Shown here in pieces: positions 8,389 to 15,564 of a stretch of 64,000 nucleotides of DNA (within the stretch, counting starts at the first letter, position 1; every line of letters starts with the position of its first letter). A program made the position numbers and the translations under genes. The notes under the pieces were generated by a model. That model was not told where the DNA came from and made no database searches. It saw only the letters and a list, made by a program, of their open reading frames with translations. This stretch comes from Microlunatus lacustris (GTDB lineage Bacteria; Actinomycetota; Actinomycetes; Propionibacteriales; Propionibacteriaceae): positions 1 to 64,000 of the forward strand of contig BAAAJN010000011.1 of the NCBI GenBank assembly GCA_039527025.1. The letters run 5' to 3'.

Positions 8389-9417
8389 TCAGGGGGCCAG
8401 GTCGGCGAGCAGGGCCAGGTCGCGGAGCAGCAGCGCGGCCGAGCGGAGCACCGGCAGCGCGGTCAGCGCGCCGGTCCCCTCGCCGAGCCGCAGGCCGAGG
8501 TCCAGGACGGGCTCCAGCCCCAGCTTCTCCAGCGCGAGCCGCTGCGCGGGCTCGGTGGAGCGGTGGCCGGCCGCGCACCAGGCGACCACGCCGGGCTGCA
8601 GGTCCTCGGCGACCAGCAGCTCGGCCACCGGCACGATGCCGTCGAGCAGCACCGGCACCCGGGCCTGCGCTGCGGCCACCAGGAACCCGACGCCGGCGGC
8701 CAGGTCGGCCGACCCCAGGGCGGTGAGCCGGTCGACCGGGTCGGCGATCCGCGTGCCGGCCCGCTCCAGCGCGCGCGCGATCACGGCCGTCTTGTGGGCC
8801 AGCCGGACGTCGTCGACGCCGGTGCCGCGGCCGACCACCAGCTCGGCCGGGACGCCCAGGCTGGCGGCCACCAGAGCCGTCGCCGGGGTGGTGTTGCCGA
8901 TCCCCATGTCACCCAGCACCAGCAGGTCCGCCCCGGCGGCGACCTCCTCGGCCGCCAGCTGCGCCCCCACCGCCAGAGCGGCTCGGGTCTCCTCCGGGGT
9001 CAGGGCGTCCACCCGGTCGATGGCCCCGGAGGAGCGGCGCACCTTGTGGTCGCCGACCGCGGGCAGGTCGCTGAGGTCCGCGTCGACGGCGAGGTCGAGC
9101 ACCCGCAGGGCGACGCCGTGCTGACGAGCGAGCACGCTGGCCCCGGCCACCCCGGCGACGAAGGCGCGGACCATGGCGGCGGTGACCTCGCGGGGGTACG
9201 CCGAGACGCCGTCGACGGAGACGCCGTGGTCGCCGGTCAGGATCACCGCACGCACGGCGGCCGGCGGGTCGGCCGGGCAGCAGCCGGCGCAGGCGGCCCA
9301 CCAGGTCGCCAGGTCCTCCAGCCGGCCCAGGGCGCCGAGCGGCTTGGCCAGGGCGTCCATCCGCCGGGCGGCCTCGACCCGGACCGCCGGGGCGGGCGGG
9401 GGCAGGGCGGTGGGCAT
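8389..9417 (-). CDS. cobT: Nicotinate-nucleotide--dimethylbenzimidazole phosphoribosyltransferase
   Basis: A 342-residue cytosolic enzyme. It moves phosphoribose from nicotinate mononucleotide to 5,6-dimethylbenzimidazole to make alpha-ribazole phosphate. It has KPLGALGRLEDLA at the N-terminus, LTGDHGV, and LVLGDMGIGNTTPA in the middle. LRLGEGTGA near the C-terminus contains the catalytic-base glutamate. The ATG at 9417 was chosen because the conserved region begins within 25 residues and the riboswitch lies immediately upstream. It is the first gene of the cobT-cobS unit, so expression should fall when adenosylcobalamin is abundant. Confidence 0.93.
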   Translation of the reverse strand: MPTALPPPAPAVRVEAARRMDALAKPLGALGRLEDLATWWAACAGCCPADPPAAVRAVILTGDHGVSVDGVSAYPREVTAAMVRAFVAGVAGASVLARQHGVALRVLDLAVDADLSDLPAVGDHKVRRSSGAIDRVDALTPEETRAALAVGAQLAAEEVAAGADLLVLGDMGIGNTTPATALVAASLGVPAELVVGRGTGVDDVRLAHKTAVIARALERAGTRIADPVDRLTALGSADLAAGVGFLVAAAQARVPVLLDGIVPVAELLVAEDLQPGVVAWCAAGHRSTEPAQRLALEKLGLEPVLDLGLRLGEGTGALTALPVLRSAALLLRDLALLADLAP

Positions 9418-9449
9418 GGCGGTGTCCTCTCGAGCTGCGGCGACCAGAC

Positions 9450-9580
9450 GGGCCCGCAGGCAGGGTCCGGCTCGAGCCGCTGCGAACGGCTGCCGGTCGA
9501 CGGCGGCTCTTGCAGTGGCGCGACCGCGTCGGGTTCTCCCGAGCTTCCTGGTCTCTGCGGTTGCCAGGAGCGTAACCGGC
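9450..9580 (-). promoter_or_regulatory. Cobalamin riboswitch upstream of cobT-cobS
   Basis: On the minus strand the leader carries the B12 box: GGTCGCGCCACTGC, with the GCCACTG core at 9513-9519. It is preceded by AGGAAGCTCGGGAGAACCCGA, the usual GGAA...GGTGnnAAnCCG element, and followed by AGCCGGACCCTGCC as the 3' conserved junction. A GGTTACGCTCCTGGCAACC hairpin opens the element. It ends about 33 bases before the cobT start, a distance that suits sequestration of the ribosome site. Boundaries are approximate. Confidence 0.9.
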
Positions 9581-9681
9581 CCGTCCGACGGCGGGCAAAG
9601 CGCGAGGCCGGGACCAAGGTCCCGGGAGACCCGGGACCTTCGAGACTGCCCCGGACCGGTCGGCGGGGGTTGACTGAGGCC

Positions 9682-9939
9682 ATGAGGCGCAGGGTGGTGC
9701 TGGAGATCGAGGGGGAACGGTCCTCCCGAACCGATCGGCCGGTCTGCCCCGACGAGACGGCCCCGGGCCCGGGTGACCAGGTCCGGGTGCTCCTCGAAGC
9801 CGTCCAGCGCTCCGACAGGTCGCTGCACCGCGCGCTGGCCGTCCGCTCCGAGCGGCCCGTGGACACCCAGTACTGGGCCTGCTGGGCCGTCGCGGTCGTC
9901 TACCCGATCTTCCTGGCCTACCTCTGGTTCACCCGCTGA
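9682..9939 (+). CDS. Small single-pass membrane protein of unknown function
   Basis: An 85-residue protein I do not recognise. The first ~60 residues are charged and basic/acidic mixed (MRRRVVLEIEGE at the start). Then one hydrophobic segment (YWACWAVAVVYPIFLAYLWF) runs almost to the C-terminus, so it is probably a tail-anchored or C-terminally inserted membrane protein. Third codon positions are strongly G/C, which supports coding. A TGAGG stretch lies just upstream of the ATG. It diverges from the cobT riboswitch leader and precedes the regulator and channel genes, with which it may form a unit. Confidence 0.6.
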   Translation: MRRRVVLEIEGERSSRTDRPVCPDETAPGPGDQVRVLLEAVQRSDRSLHRALAVRSERPVDTQYWACWAVAVVYPIFLAYLWFTR

Positions 9940-9966
9940 GCCTCCGGGCTCCGCGCCCGGCCGTCG

Positions 9967-10584
9967 ATGACTCGCCTGGGCGGTCGATGCGGCTGCGGGG
10001 TCTTCGTCCTCGACGGGCACCCGCTGGTGCGGCAGGGTCTGGTCGACCTGGTGACGGCAGCGCCGGACCTGGACGTCGTGGGGTCGGCCGGGGACGTCGA
10101 GGACGCGCTGCCGCGGATCGGGACCACCCGGCCGCGGGTGCTGCTGCTGGAGGCCCGACTCACCCAGGGTGAGCGCATCGCCGTCGGCCGGCGGATCCGG
10201 TCGGAGCACCCCGAGGTGCTCTGCTTGCTGCTCACCGCTTCCGACGACGACGAGGCCCTGTTCACGGCGGTGATGACGGGTGCGGTCGGCTACCTGGTCG
10301 AGCGGCTCGGCGGGAGCAGCCTGCTGGACGGCGTCCGCGCTGCCGCCGCGGGACGCCTGCTGCTCGACGCCGCCGTGACCGACCGGCTGCTGGACCGCCT
10401 GCACCGCTCGGGCCAGGGCGGGCACCGCGGCGGCCGCCTGGACGACCGCGAGCACCACGTGCTCGAGCTGATCGGCCAGGGCCGCACCGACGGGCAGATC
10501 GCCGCGGAGCTGGGCCGCTCGACGACCGAGGTGCAGGGGCTGGTGACGGTCATCCACGAGAAGCTGGTCCCGGCGCGTCGATAG
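9967..10584 (+). CDS. Atypical NarL/LuxR-family response regulator
   Basis: A 205-residue protein with a receiver-like N-terminal domain (about 10-125) and a LuxR-type helix-turn-helix (about 157-200). The start of the receiver reads VFVLDGHPLVRQGL, close to the usual DDH-LVR pattern. The phosphorylated aspartate is replaced by Glu62 (VLLLEARL), which in other regulators can mimic phosphorylation. The helix-turn-helix LDDREHHVLELIGQGRTDGQ is recognisable, but the recognition helix (STTEVQGLV) departs from the normal TVKxHV. No histidine kinase is adjacent. There is no clear ribosome site before the ATG, so the start is uncertain. It precedes the channel gene by 10 bases and may control it. 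Confidence 0.75.
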   Translation: MTRLGGRCGCGVFVLDGHPLVRQGLVDLVTAAPDLDVVGSAGDVEDALPRIGTTRPRVLLLEARLTQGERIAVGRRIRSEHPEVLCLLLTASDDDEALFTAVMTGAVGYLVERLGGSSLLDGVRAAAAGRLLLDAAVTDRLLDRLHRSGQGGHRGGRLDDREHHVLELIGQGRTDGQIAAELGRSTTEVQGLVTVIHEKLVPARR

Positions 10585-10587
10585 GGT
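10582..10587 (+). promoter_or_regulatory. Candidate -10 of a leaderless transcript for the channel gene
   Basis: TAGGGT overlaps the stop codon of the response regulator and ends 7 bases before the ATG at 10595. The placement is the same as in the other leaderless candidates here. Confidence 0.45.
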
Positions 10588-10594
10588 CGTCACC

Positions 10595-11317
10595 ATGAGC
10601 TCCGCGCTGCGCGACCTCCTGCGGCCGGTGGTGCGGCACCCGTCGGGGGTCCTGCTGGTCGTCCAGCTGGTGGGCGTGCTGCTCTACCCCTTCGCGGAGT
10701 CGCTGGCCTGGGGGCGGGGGCTCTTCGAGCTGTTCGGGGCGCTGGTGCTGGGGTTGGCCGTCTGGTCGGTCCGGGACTCCCCGACCCCGACCTGGGTGGC
10801 GCTCATCCTGGGGCTGTCGGCCTCGGCGCTGTCGGTCCTGGACGCGCTCAGCCCCCATCCGACGGTGGCCGTGGTCTCCGCCGCGCTGCACGCCGTCTTC
10901 TACTTCTGGGCCGCCGGCAACCTGATGGCCTACATGCTGGCCGACGCGACGGTGACCCGCGACGAGCTGTACGCCGTCGGCGCCACCTTCACCCTGCTGG
11001 CCTGGGGGTTCGCCTACGTGTTCAGCGTCCTGCAGGCCGTCCAGCCCGGCTGCTTCACCGCCGCGGTCAACCCGGAGGCCCAGCGGACCTGGATGGAGCT
11101 GCTGTTCCTCAGCTTCACCAACCTGTCCAGCACCGGGTTGTCCGACATCGTGCCGATCACGCCGCACGCCCGCTCGGTGGTGATGGTCCAGCAGCTGGCC
11201 GGGGTCGGTTACGTGGCGCTGTTCGTCAGCCGGCTGGTCGGGCTGACCATCACCCGGCAGCAGGCGCTGGACGCGGCGGGCCCGCGGGCCGAGGACGTCC
11301 GCGGCGGCACCGACTGA
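10595..11317 (+). CDS. Ion-channel-like membrane protein (two-TM pore domain at C-terminus)
   Basis: A 240-residue membrane protein with about six hydrophobic segments. The last two flank a pore-like region at about 165-190: LLFLSFTNLSSTGLSDIVP, then a final helix (VVMVQQLAGVGYVALFVSRLVG). This arrangement matches the ion_trans_2/KcsA-type pore module. The selectivity filter reads STGLSD where potassium channels have TVGYGD, so potassium selectivity is doubtful. I would call it a channel family protein rather than a K+ channel. The C-terminal tail is short and charged, with no RCK/TrkA-N domain. It follows the atypical response regulator closely. Confidence 0.7.
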   Translation: MSSALRDLLRPVVRHPSGVLLVVQLVGVLLYPFAESLAWGRGLFELFGALVLGLAVWSVRDSPTPTWVALILGLSASALSVLDALSPHPTVAVVSAALHAVFYFWAAGNLMAYMLADATVTRDELYAVGATFTLLAWGFAYVFSVLQAVQPGCFTAAVNPEAQRTWMELLFLSFTNLSSTGLSDIVPITPHARSVVMVQQLAGVGYVALFVSRLVGLTITRQQALDAAGPRAEDVRGGTD

Positions 11318-11320
11318 TCG

Positions 11321-11390
11321 TCCTGGACCCTGTCGTCGGGCGGGTCCTGAGCCTGGCGGGCGTGTCCTGAGCCTGTCGAAGGGCTCAGGG
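11321..11390. repeat. Three degenerate tandem copies of the CCTGAGCCTGTCGAAGG repeat
   Basis: Successive units begin GTCCTGGACC, GTCCTGAGCCTGG and GTCCTGAGCCTGTCGAAGGG. Only the last (11365-11383) is intact; it is followed by CTCAGGG, which overlaps the cobA stop. It sits between convergent genes (channel and cobA). Confidence 0.6.
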
Positions 11391-12446
11391 CCGGAAACCC
11401 GCCACCGCCCCGATCACGGTGATGGCCGGCGGCCGGATGCCGGCCGCCAGCGTCAGGTCCGCGATGTCGTCGACGCGCCCGCGGACGTCGCGCTGGCTGG
11501 GCAGGCCGGCGTCGGCGACCGTGGCCGCCGGGGTGTCGGCGGCCATCCCCTGCCCGACCAGCTCGGCGGTGATGGCGGGCAGCGTGGCCACCCCCATCAA
11601 GATCACCAGGGTGGTGCCGGCTCGGGCCAGCGCGGCCCAGTCCAGCGTCGAGCCGGGGTCGCCGGGCGGCAGGTGGCCGGAGACGACGGTGAACCCCTGG
11701 GTGAGCTGGCGGTGGGTCAGCGGGATGCCGGCCAGGGCCGGGGCGGCGATGGCGGAGGAGACGCCGGGGACGACGCGGACGGGGATGCCGGCGGCCGCGC
11801 AGGCCTGCCACTCCTCACCGCCGCGACCGAAGACGAAGTTGTCGCCGCCCTTGAGCCGGACCACCCGGCGGCCGGCGCGGCCGTGCTCGACCAGCAGCTC
11901 GTTGATCCGCTCCTGGGGGGTGAAGCTGCCGCGGGGGATCTTGGCCACGTCGATGACCTCGGCGCCGGGCCGGACCTGCTGGAGCACCGACAGCGGGGCC
12001 AGCCGGTCCACGACCAGCACGTCGGCGGTCCGCACCGCCTCCAGTCCCGCGACGGTGAGCAGGCCGGGGTCGCCGGGACCGCCGCCGACCAGCACCACCT
12101 CGCCACGGCCGTCGCCGCCGGGCAGCAGCGGGACGGCGGGGCGCACGGCCAGCACGCCGGCGGCAGCGGCGCGGCGGCTGGCCTCGGCGTCCAGGTCGGC
12201 GTCCCCGGTGGCCGGCACCAGCAGGGCGGCCCCGTCGAGCACGTCGGCGTCGTCCTCGGCGCGGACGGTGAGCAGGCCGCGGTCGGCGAGGTCCGCGATC
12301 GTGGTGCCGGGGGCGTCGCTGACCACGGTGACGTCCGCGCCCGCCTCCAGGAGCGCGGTGACCGGGGCGAGGGCCTCGGCCCGCCCGCCGCGGACGACCA
12401 CCCGGCGACCGGCCAGATCGAGGTCGGCGACGAAGCCGCGGGTCAT
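11385..12446 (-). CDS. cobA: Uroporphyrinogen-III C-methyltransferase with an N-terminal siroheme-synthase-like domain
   Basis: A 353-residue protein. The C-terminal ~240 residues are the SAM-dependent methylase that makes precorrin-2 from uroporphyrinogen III: VGGGPGDPGLLTV, then DVAKIPRG and LKGGDNFVFGRGGEE, then VPGVSSAIAAPA. The first ~110 residues are a Rossmann-like domain (DLAGRRVVVRGG near the start) like the dehydrogenase part of CysG. It is short and lacks the rest of that module, so dehydrogenase or ferrochelatase activity is unproven. The ATG at 12446 overlaps the cobBC stop (ATGA). It is the last gene of the riboswitch-controlled chlID-cobO-cobBC-cobA unit and supplies the first committed corrin intermediate. 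Confidence 0.9.
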   Translation of the reverse strand: MTRGFVADLDLAGRRVVVRGGRAEALAPVTALLEAGADVTVVSDAPGTTIADLADRGLLTVRAEDDADVLDGAALLVPATGDADLDAEASRRAAAAGVLAVRPAVPLLPGGDGRGEVVLVGGGPGDPGLLTVAGLEAVRTADVLVVDRLAPLSVLQQVRPGAEVIDVAKIPRGSFTPQERINELLVEHGRAGRRVVRLKGGDNFVFGRGGEEWQACAAAGIPVRVVPGVSSAIAAPALAGIPLTHRQLTQGFTVVSGHLPPGDPGSTLDWAALARAGTTLVILMGVATLPAITAELVGQGMAADTPAATVADAGLPSQRDVRGRVDDIADLTLAAGIRPPAITVIGAVAGFRP

Positions 12447-14953
12447 CGCGTCCCTCCGAGGAGCGTGGCGAGCGCCTCCAGCAGGCGCTCGGTGGTGGCC
12501 GGGTCGCGCACGGCGATCCGGACCCAGTCCGGGCCCAGGCCGGGGAAGGTGTCCCCGCGCCGCACGGCGAAGCCCCGCGTCCGCAGCGCTTCGCGGACCC
12601 AGCCTGGCCGATGCTCACCCCGCACCCCCGCCGTGTCCACGCAGACGAACGGGGCAGCTGGGGTGCCGGCGACCGGCAGGCCCAGCGCGGCCAGGCCGTC
12701 GACCAGCAGCGTCCGGCGCTCCCCGATCGCCTCGGCCTGGGCCCGGGCCTGCGCGAGCGCCGCGTCGGACAGGCAGGCCACGGTCGCGGCCAGCGCCGGC
12801 GTGGAGACCGACCAGGGCGGCTGCTGCGCCCGGAGCGCCGCGACCAGGTCGGGGTCGCCGACGACGTAGCCGGCCCGGAGCCCGGCCAGCCCCCAGGTCT
12901 TGGTCAGCGACCGGAGCACCAGCACCCCGCTCATCGTGGCGCTGAGCAGGGACTCGTCGGGCCCGGCGACCGCGTCCAGGAAGGCCTCGTCGACCACCAG
13001 CACCCGGCCTGGCGCGCGCAGCCGCTGCAGCACCTCGGCGGGGTGCAGCACGGAGGTGGGGTTGGTGGGGTTGCCGACGACGACGAGGTCGGCGTGCGCC
13101 GGGACCCGCGCGGGGTTGAGGACGAAGCCGTCCGCGGCCTGCAGGAGCAGCCGCTCGGGCTGGTGACCGGCAGCCCGCAGCGCGGCTTCGGGCTCGGTGA
13201 ACTGGGGGTGCACGACCAGCGGGTGCCGGGGCGCCAGGGCCCGGGCGAGCAGGGCGAAGGCCTCGGCGGCGCCCGACGTGGGCAGCACCTGGTCCTCACC
13301 GACAGCGTGCGCCCGGGCGATCGCCGCCGTGGCGGCGGTGGCGGAGGGGTAGGCGCCGAGCGTCGGGATGGTGGCGGTGACGACGTCGGCCAGCCAGGCC
13401 GGCGGCTCCCGGTGCTGGACGTTGACGGCGAGGTCGACCAGCCCGTCGCCCACCTCGGCGTCGCCGTGGTGGCGGAGGTCGATGTCCTCGGGGAGCGGTG
13501 GGGTCTCGATCTCCTCCGACTTGTCAGACGGAGCGGGGGTCAGGGCACCGACAGCGTCTGACAACTCGGCGGGGTCGGCGGCCCAGGCGTGCACCGCGTC
13601 GGCGAACCGCTGGGCCAGCTGCGGGTGACCGGCCCAGTGCAGGTGCAGGTAGCTGGCGTGCAGGCTCGGCTGGCCGCGGCCGGCGGGGTCGGCGGAGAAC
13701 CCGACCCGGTGGCCGTCGACCAGCCAGGCCTCGTCGTCGCCGGCGGGCGGGTCGACGTGCGTGCGGTGGAACTCGTGCCCGGTGACCCGGGCGCCGCGGG
13801 CGGCCAGCAGCGAGTCCTGGGTGGCCAGCAGGGTCTGGTAGCGCAGCGTCAGCTTCGGCTTCATCGCGGCGTCGGCGTCCAGTGCGCCGACCATCGGCGA
13901 GCCGTCGACGGTGCGGCACAGGTAGAGCAGCCCGGCGCACTCGGCCACGGTGGGCACCCCGGCCTCGACCGCGGTCCGCAGGGCGCCCCGCAGCGCGGTG
14001 TTGGCGCTCAGCTCGGGGGCGTGCACCTCCGGGAAGCCGCCGCCGAGGTAGATCCCGGCGGTACCGGCGGGCAGGTCGACGTCGGTCAGCGGGTCGAAGG
14101 GGACCGGCTCGCAGCCGGCTGCCCGCAGCAGCTCGTCGGTCTCGGCGTAGCGGAAGGTGAACGCGCGGCCAGCGGCAACGGCGACCACCGGCCGCTGCTC
14201 CGACGGCGCGCGCACGGCCTCCCCGGGCGACCAGGCCTCCCCGGCCAGCGGCGGCGCGGCGTGGGCCAGGGCCAGCACCCGGGTGAGGTCGAGGTGCTCG
14301 GCGACCTGGGCCGACAGCCGGGCGATGGCCGCGGCGGCGTCGCCCCGCTCGGCGGCCGGCACCAGCCCGAGGTGTCGCGACGGGGCCTCGATGCCTGCGT
14401 TGCGGGGCAGCACGCCCAGCACCTCGACGCCGGTGGCCTCCAGGGCCCGGACCACCTCGTCGCTGTGCCGGACCGAGCCCGCCTTGTTGAGCACCACGCC
14501 GCTGAGCCGGAACGCCGGGTCGAAGGTGGTGAGACCGTGCACCAGGGCGGCGGCGGTGCGGGAGACCGAGCTGATGTCGAGCACCAGCACCACCGGCGCG
14601 GCCAGCAGGCCGGCGACGTGGGCGGTGGAGGCGTAGCCGTCGCCCCCGATCTGCCCGTCGAACAGGCCCATCACGCCCTCGACGACCCCGATGTCGGCGG
14701 GCTGCGGGGCCGCCATCCCGTGCAGGAACAGCGGTCGGATCTGCTCCTCGTGGCACAGGTGCGGGTCGAGGTTGCGGCCCGGCCGGCCCGTGGCCAGCGC
14801 GTGGTAGCCGGGGTCGATGTAGTCCGGCCCGACCTTGAACGAGGCGACCTCCAGCCCCTCGGCGCGCAGCGCGCCCATCAGGCCGGTGGCCACGGTCGTC
14901 TTGCCGTGGGACGAGCCGGGGGCGGCGATCACCAGCCGCGGGGCGACGGTCAC
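12443..14953 (-). CDS. cobB: Fused cobyrinate a,c-diamide synthase / threonine-phosphate decarboxylase-like aminotransferase
   Basis: An 836-residue, two-enzyme polypeptide. Residues 1 to ~455 are CobB/CbiA: ATP motif GSSHGKTTVATG near the N-terminus, KVGPDYIDPGYH, then a class I amidotransferase domain with Cys339 (VAECAGLL). This part amidates the a and c side chains of (hydrogeno)byrinate. Residues ~480-836 are a fold-type I PLP enzyme like CobC/CobD, with NPTNPTS and the PLP lysine Lys685 (SLTKTWGLAG), expected to give aminopropanol phosphate for the nucleotide loop. The linker (about 462-479) is encoded by a palindromic repeat. No stop or frameshift separates the halves. The GTG start at 14953 overlaps the cobO stop by 4 bases; a GTG one codon upstream is equally possible. 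Confidence 0.9.
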   Translation of the reverse strand: MTVAPRLVIAAPGSSHGKTTVATGLMGALRAEGLEVASFKVGPDYIDPGYHALATGRPGRNLDPHLCHEEQIRPLFLHGMAAPQPADIGVVEGVMGLFDGQIGGDGYASTAHVAGLLAAPVVLVLDISSVSRTAAALVHGLTTFDPAFRLSGVVLNKAGSVRHSDEVVRALEATGVEVLGVLPRNAGIEAPSRHLGLVPAAERGDAAAAIARLSAQVAEHLDLTRVLALAHAAPPLAGEAWSPGEAVRAPSEQRPVVAVAAGRAFTFRYAETDELLRAAGCEPVPFDPLTDVDLPAGTAGIYLGGGFPEVHAPELSANTALRGALRTAVEAGVPTVAECAGLLYLCRTVDGSPMVGALDADAAMKPKLTLRYQTLLATQDSLLAARGARVTGHEFHRTHVDPPAGDDEAWLVDGHRVGFSADPAGRGQPSLHASYLHLHWAGHPQLAQRFADAVHAWAADPAELSDAVGALTPAPSDKSEEIETPPLPEDIDLRHHGDAEVGDGLVDLAVNVQHREPPAWLADVVTATIPTLGAYPSATAATAAIARAHAVGEDQVLPTSGAAEAFALLARALAPRHPLVVHPQFTEPEAALRAAGHQPERLLLQAADGFVLNPARVPAHADLVVVGNPTNPTSVLHPAEVLQRLRAPGRVLVVDEAFLDAVAGPDESLLSATMSGVLVLRSLTKTWGLAGLRAGYVVGDPDLVAALRAQQPPWSVSTPALAATVACLSDAALAQARAQAEAIGERRTLLVDGLAALGLPVAGTPAAPFVCVDTAGVRGEHRPGWVREALRTRGFAVRRGDTFPGLGPDWVRIAVRDPATTERLLEALATLLGGTR
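13516..13569. repeat. Palindromic repeat encoding the CobB-CobC linker
   Basis: TTGTCAGACG (13521-13530) and CGTCTGACAA (13555-13564) are perfect inverted arms. Flanks CCGAC and CTCGG extend the match to 14 of 15 pairs. The same CCGACTTGTCAGA edge occurs at the cobK terminator (5237 onward). The element is in frame and translated as about 18 residues. Confidence 0.65.
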
Positions 14954-15564
14954 CACTCGATGCCCCGCTGACCCTTCTGGCCCTCGGAGAAGGGGTGCTT
15001 GACCGCGTGCATCTCGGTGACCAGATTGGCGATCTCGAGCAGCTTCGGGTCGGCGCGGCGGCCGGTGATGACGACGTGCTGCTGGCCAGGCCGGTTGACG
15101 AGGGTCTCCACCACGTCGTCGATGTCTACCCAGCCCCAGGCGATCGGGTAGGTGAACTCGTCGAGGACGTAGAGCCGGTGGGTCTCCGCGGCCAGCCGTC
15201 GCTTGATCTCCTGCCAGCCCTCGGCGGCGTCCGCGGCGTGGTCCTCCTCCGTGCCGGCCTTGCGGGCCCAGGACCAGCCCGAGCCCATCTTGTGCCACTC
15301 GACCGGTCCGCCCTGGCCGGTCGTGCGGTGCACCTCGTCCAGGGTCTCCAGCACGGTCTGCTCGCCGATCCGCCACTTGGCGGACTTCACGAACTGGAAC
15401 ACCCCGATCGGCCAGCCCTGGTTCCAGCCGCGGATGGCCAGCCCGAAGGCGGCCGTCGACTTCCCCTTGCCGTCCCCGGTGTGCACGATGACCAGCGGCC
15501 GGTTCCGGCGCTGCCGGGTGGTCAGCCCGTCGCTCGGCTGGACCTCGACCCGTCCCTCGGGCAT
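14950..15564 (-). CDS. cobO: Cob(I)yrinic acid a,c-diamide adenosyltransferase
   Basis: A 204-residue CobA/CobO-type ATP:corrinoid adenosyltransferase. It puts the 5'-deoxyadenosyl group on reduced cobyrinic acid a,c-diamide, the product of CobB. The P-loop is HTGDGKGKSTAAFG near 28-41. FQFVKSAKW, LYVLDEFTYPIAWGW and ITGRRADP are strongly conserved in the family. Length is normal. The ATG at 15564 overlaps the chlID stop by one base, and its own stop overlaps the cobBC start, so the whole run is tightly coupled. The reducing partner (CobR) is not in this unit. Confidence 0.95.
   Translation of the reverse strand: MPEGRVEVQPSDGLTTRQRRNRPLVIVHTGDGKGKSTAAFGLAIRGWNQGWPIGVFQFVKSAKWRIGEQTVLETLDEVHRTTGQGGPVEWHKMGSGWSWARKAGTEEDHAADAAEGWQEIKRRLAAETHRLYVLDEFTYPIAWGWVDIDDVVETLVNRPGQQHVVITGRRADPKLLEIANLVTEMHAVKHPFSEGQKGQRGIEW

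Noticed and set aside
14954..15376. N-terminal extension of cobBC upstream of the GTG at 14953
   Set aside because: It overlaps cobO in another frame. The family's ATP motif begins about 10 residues after the GTG.
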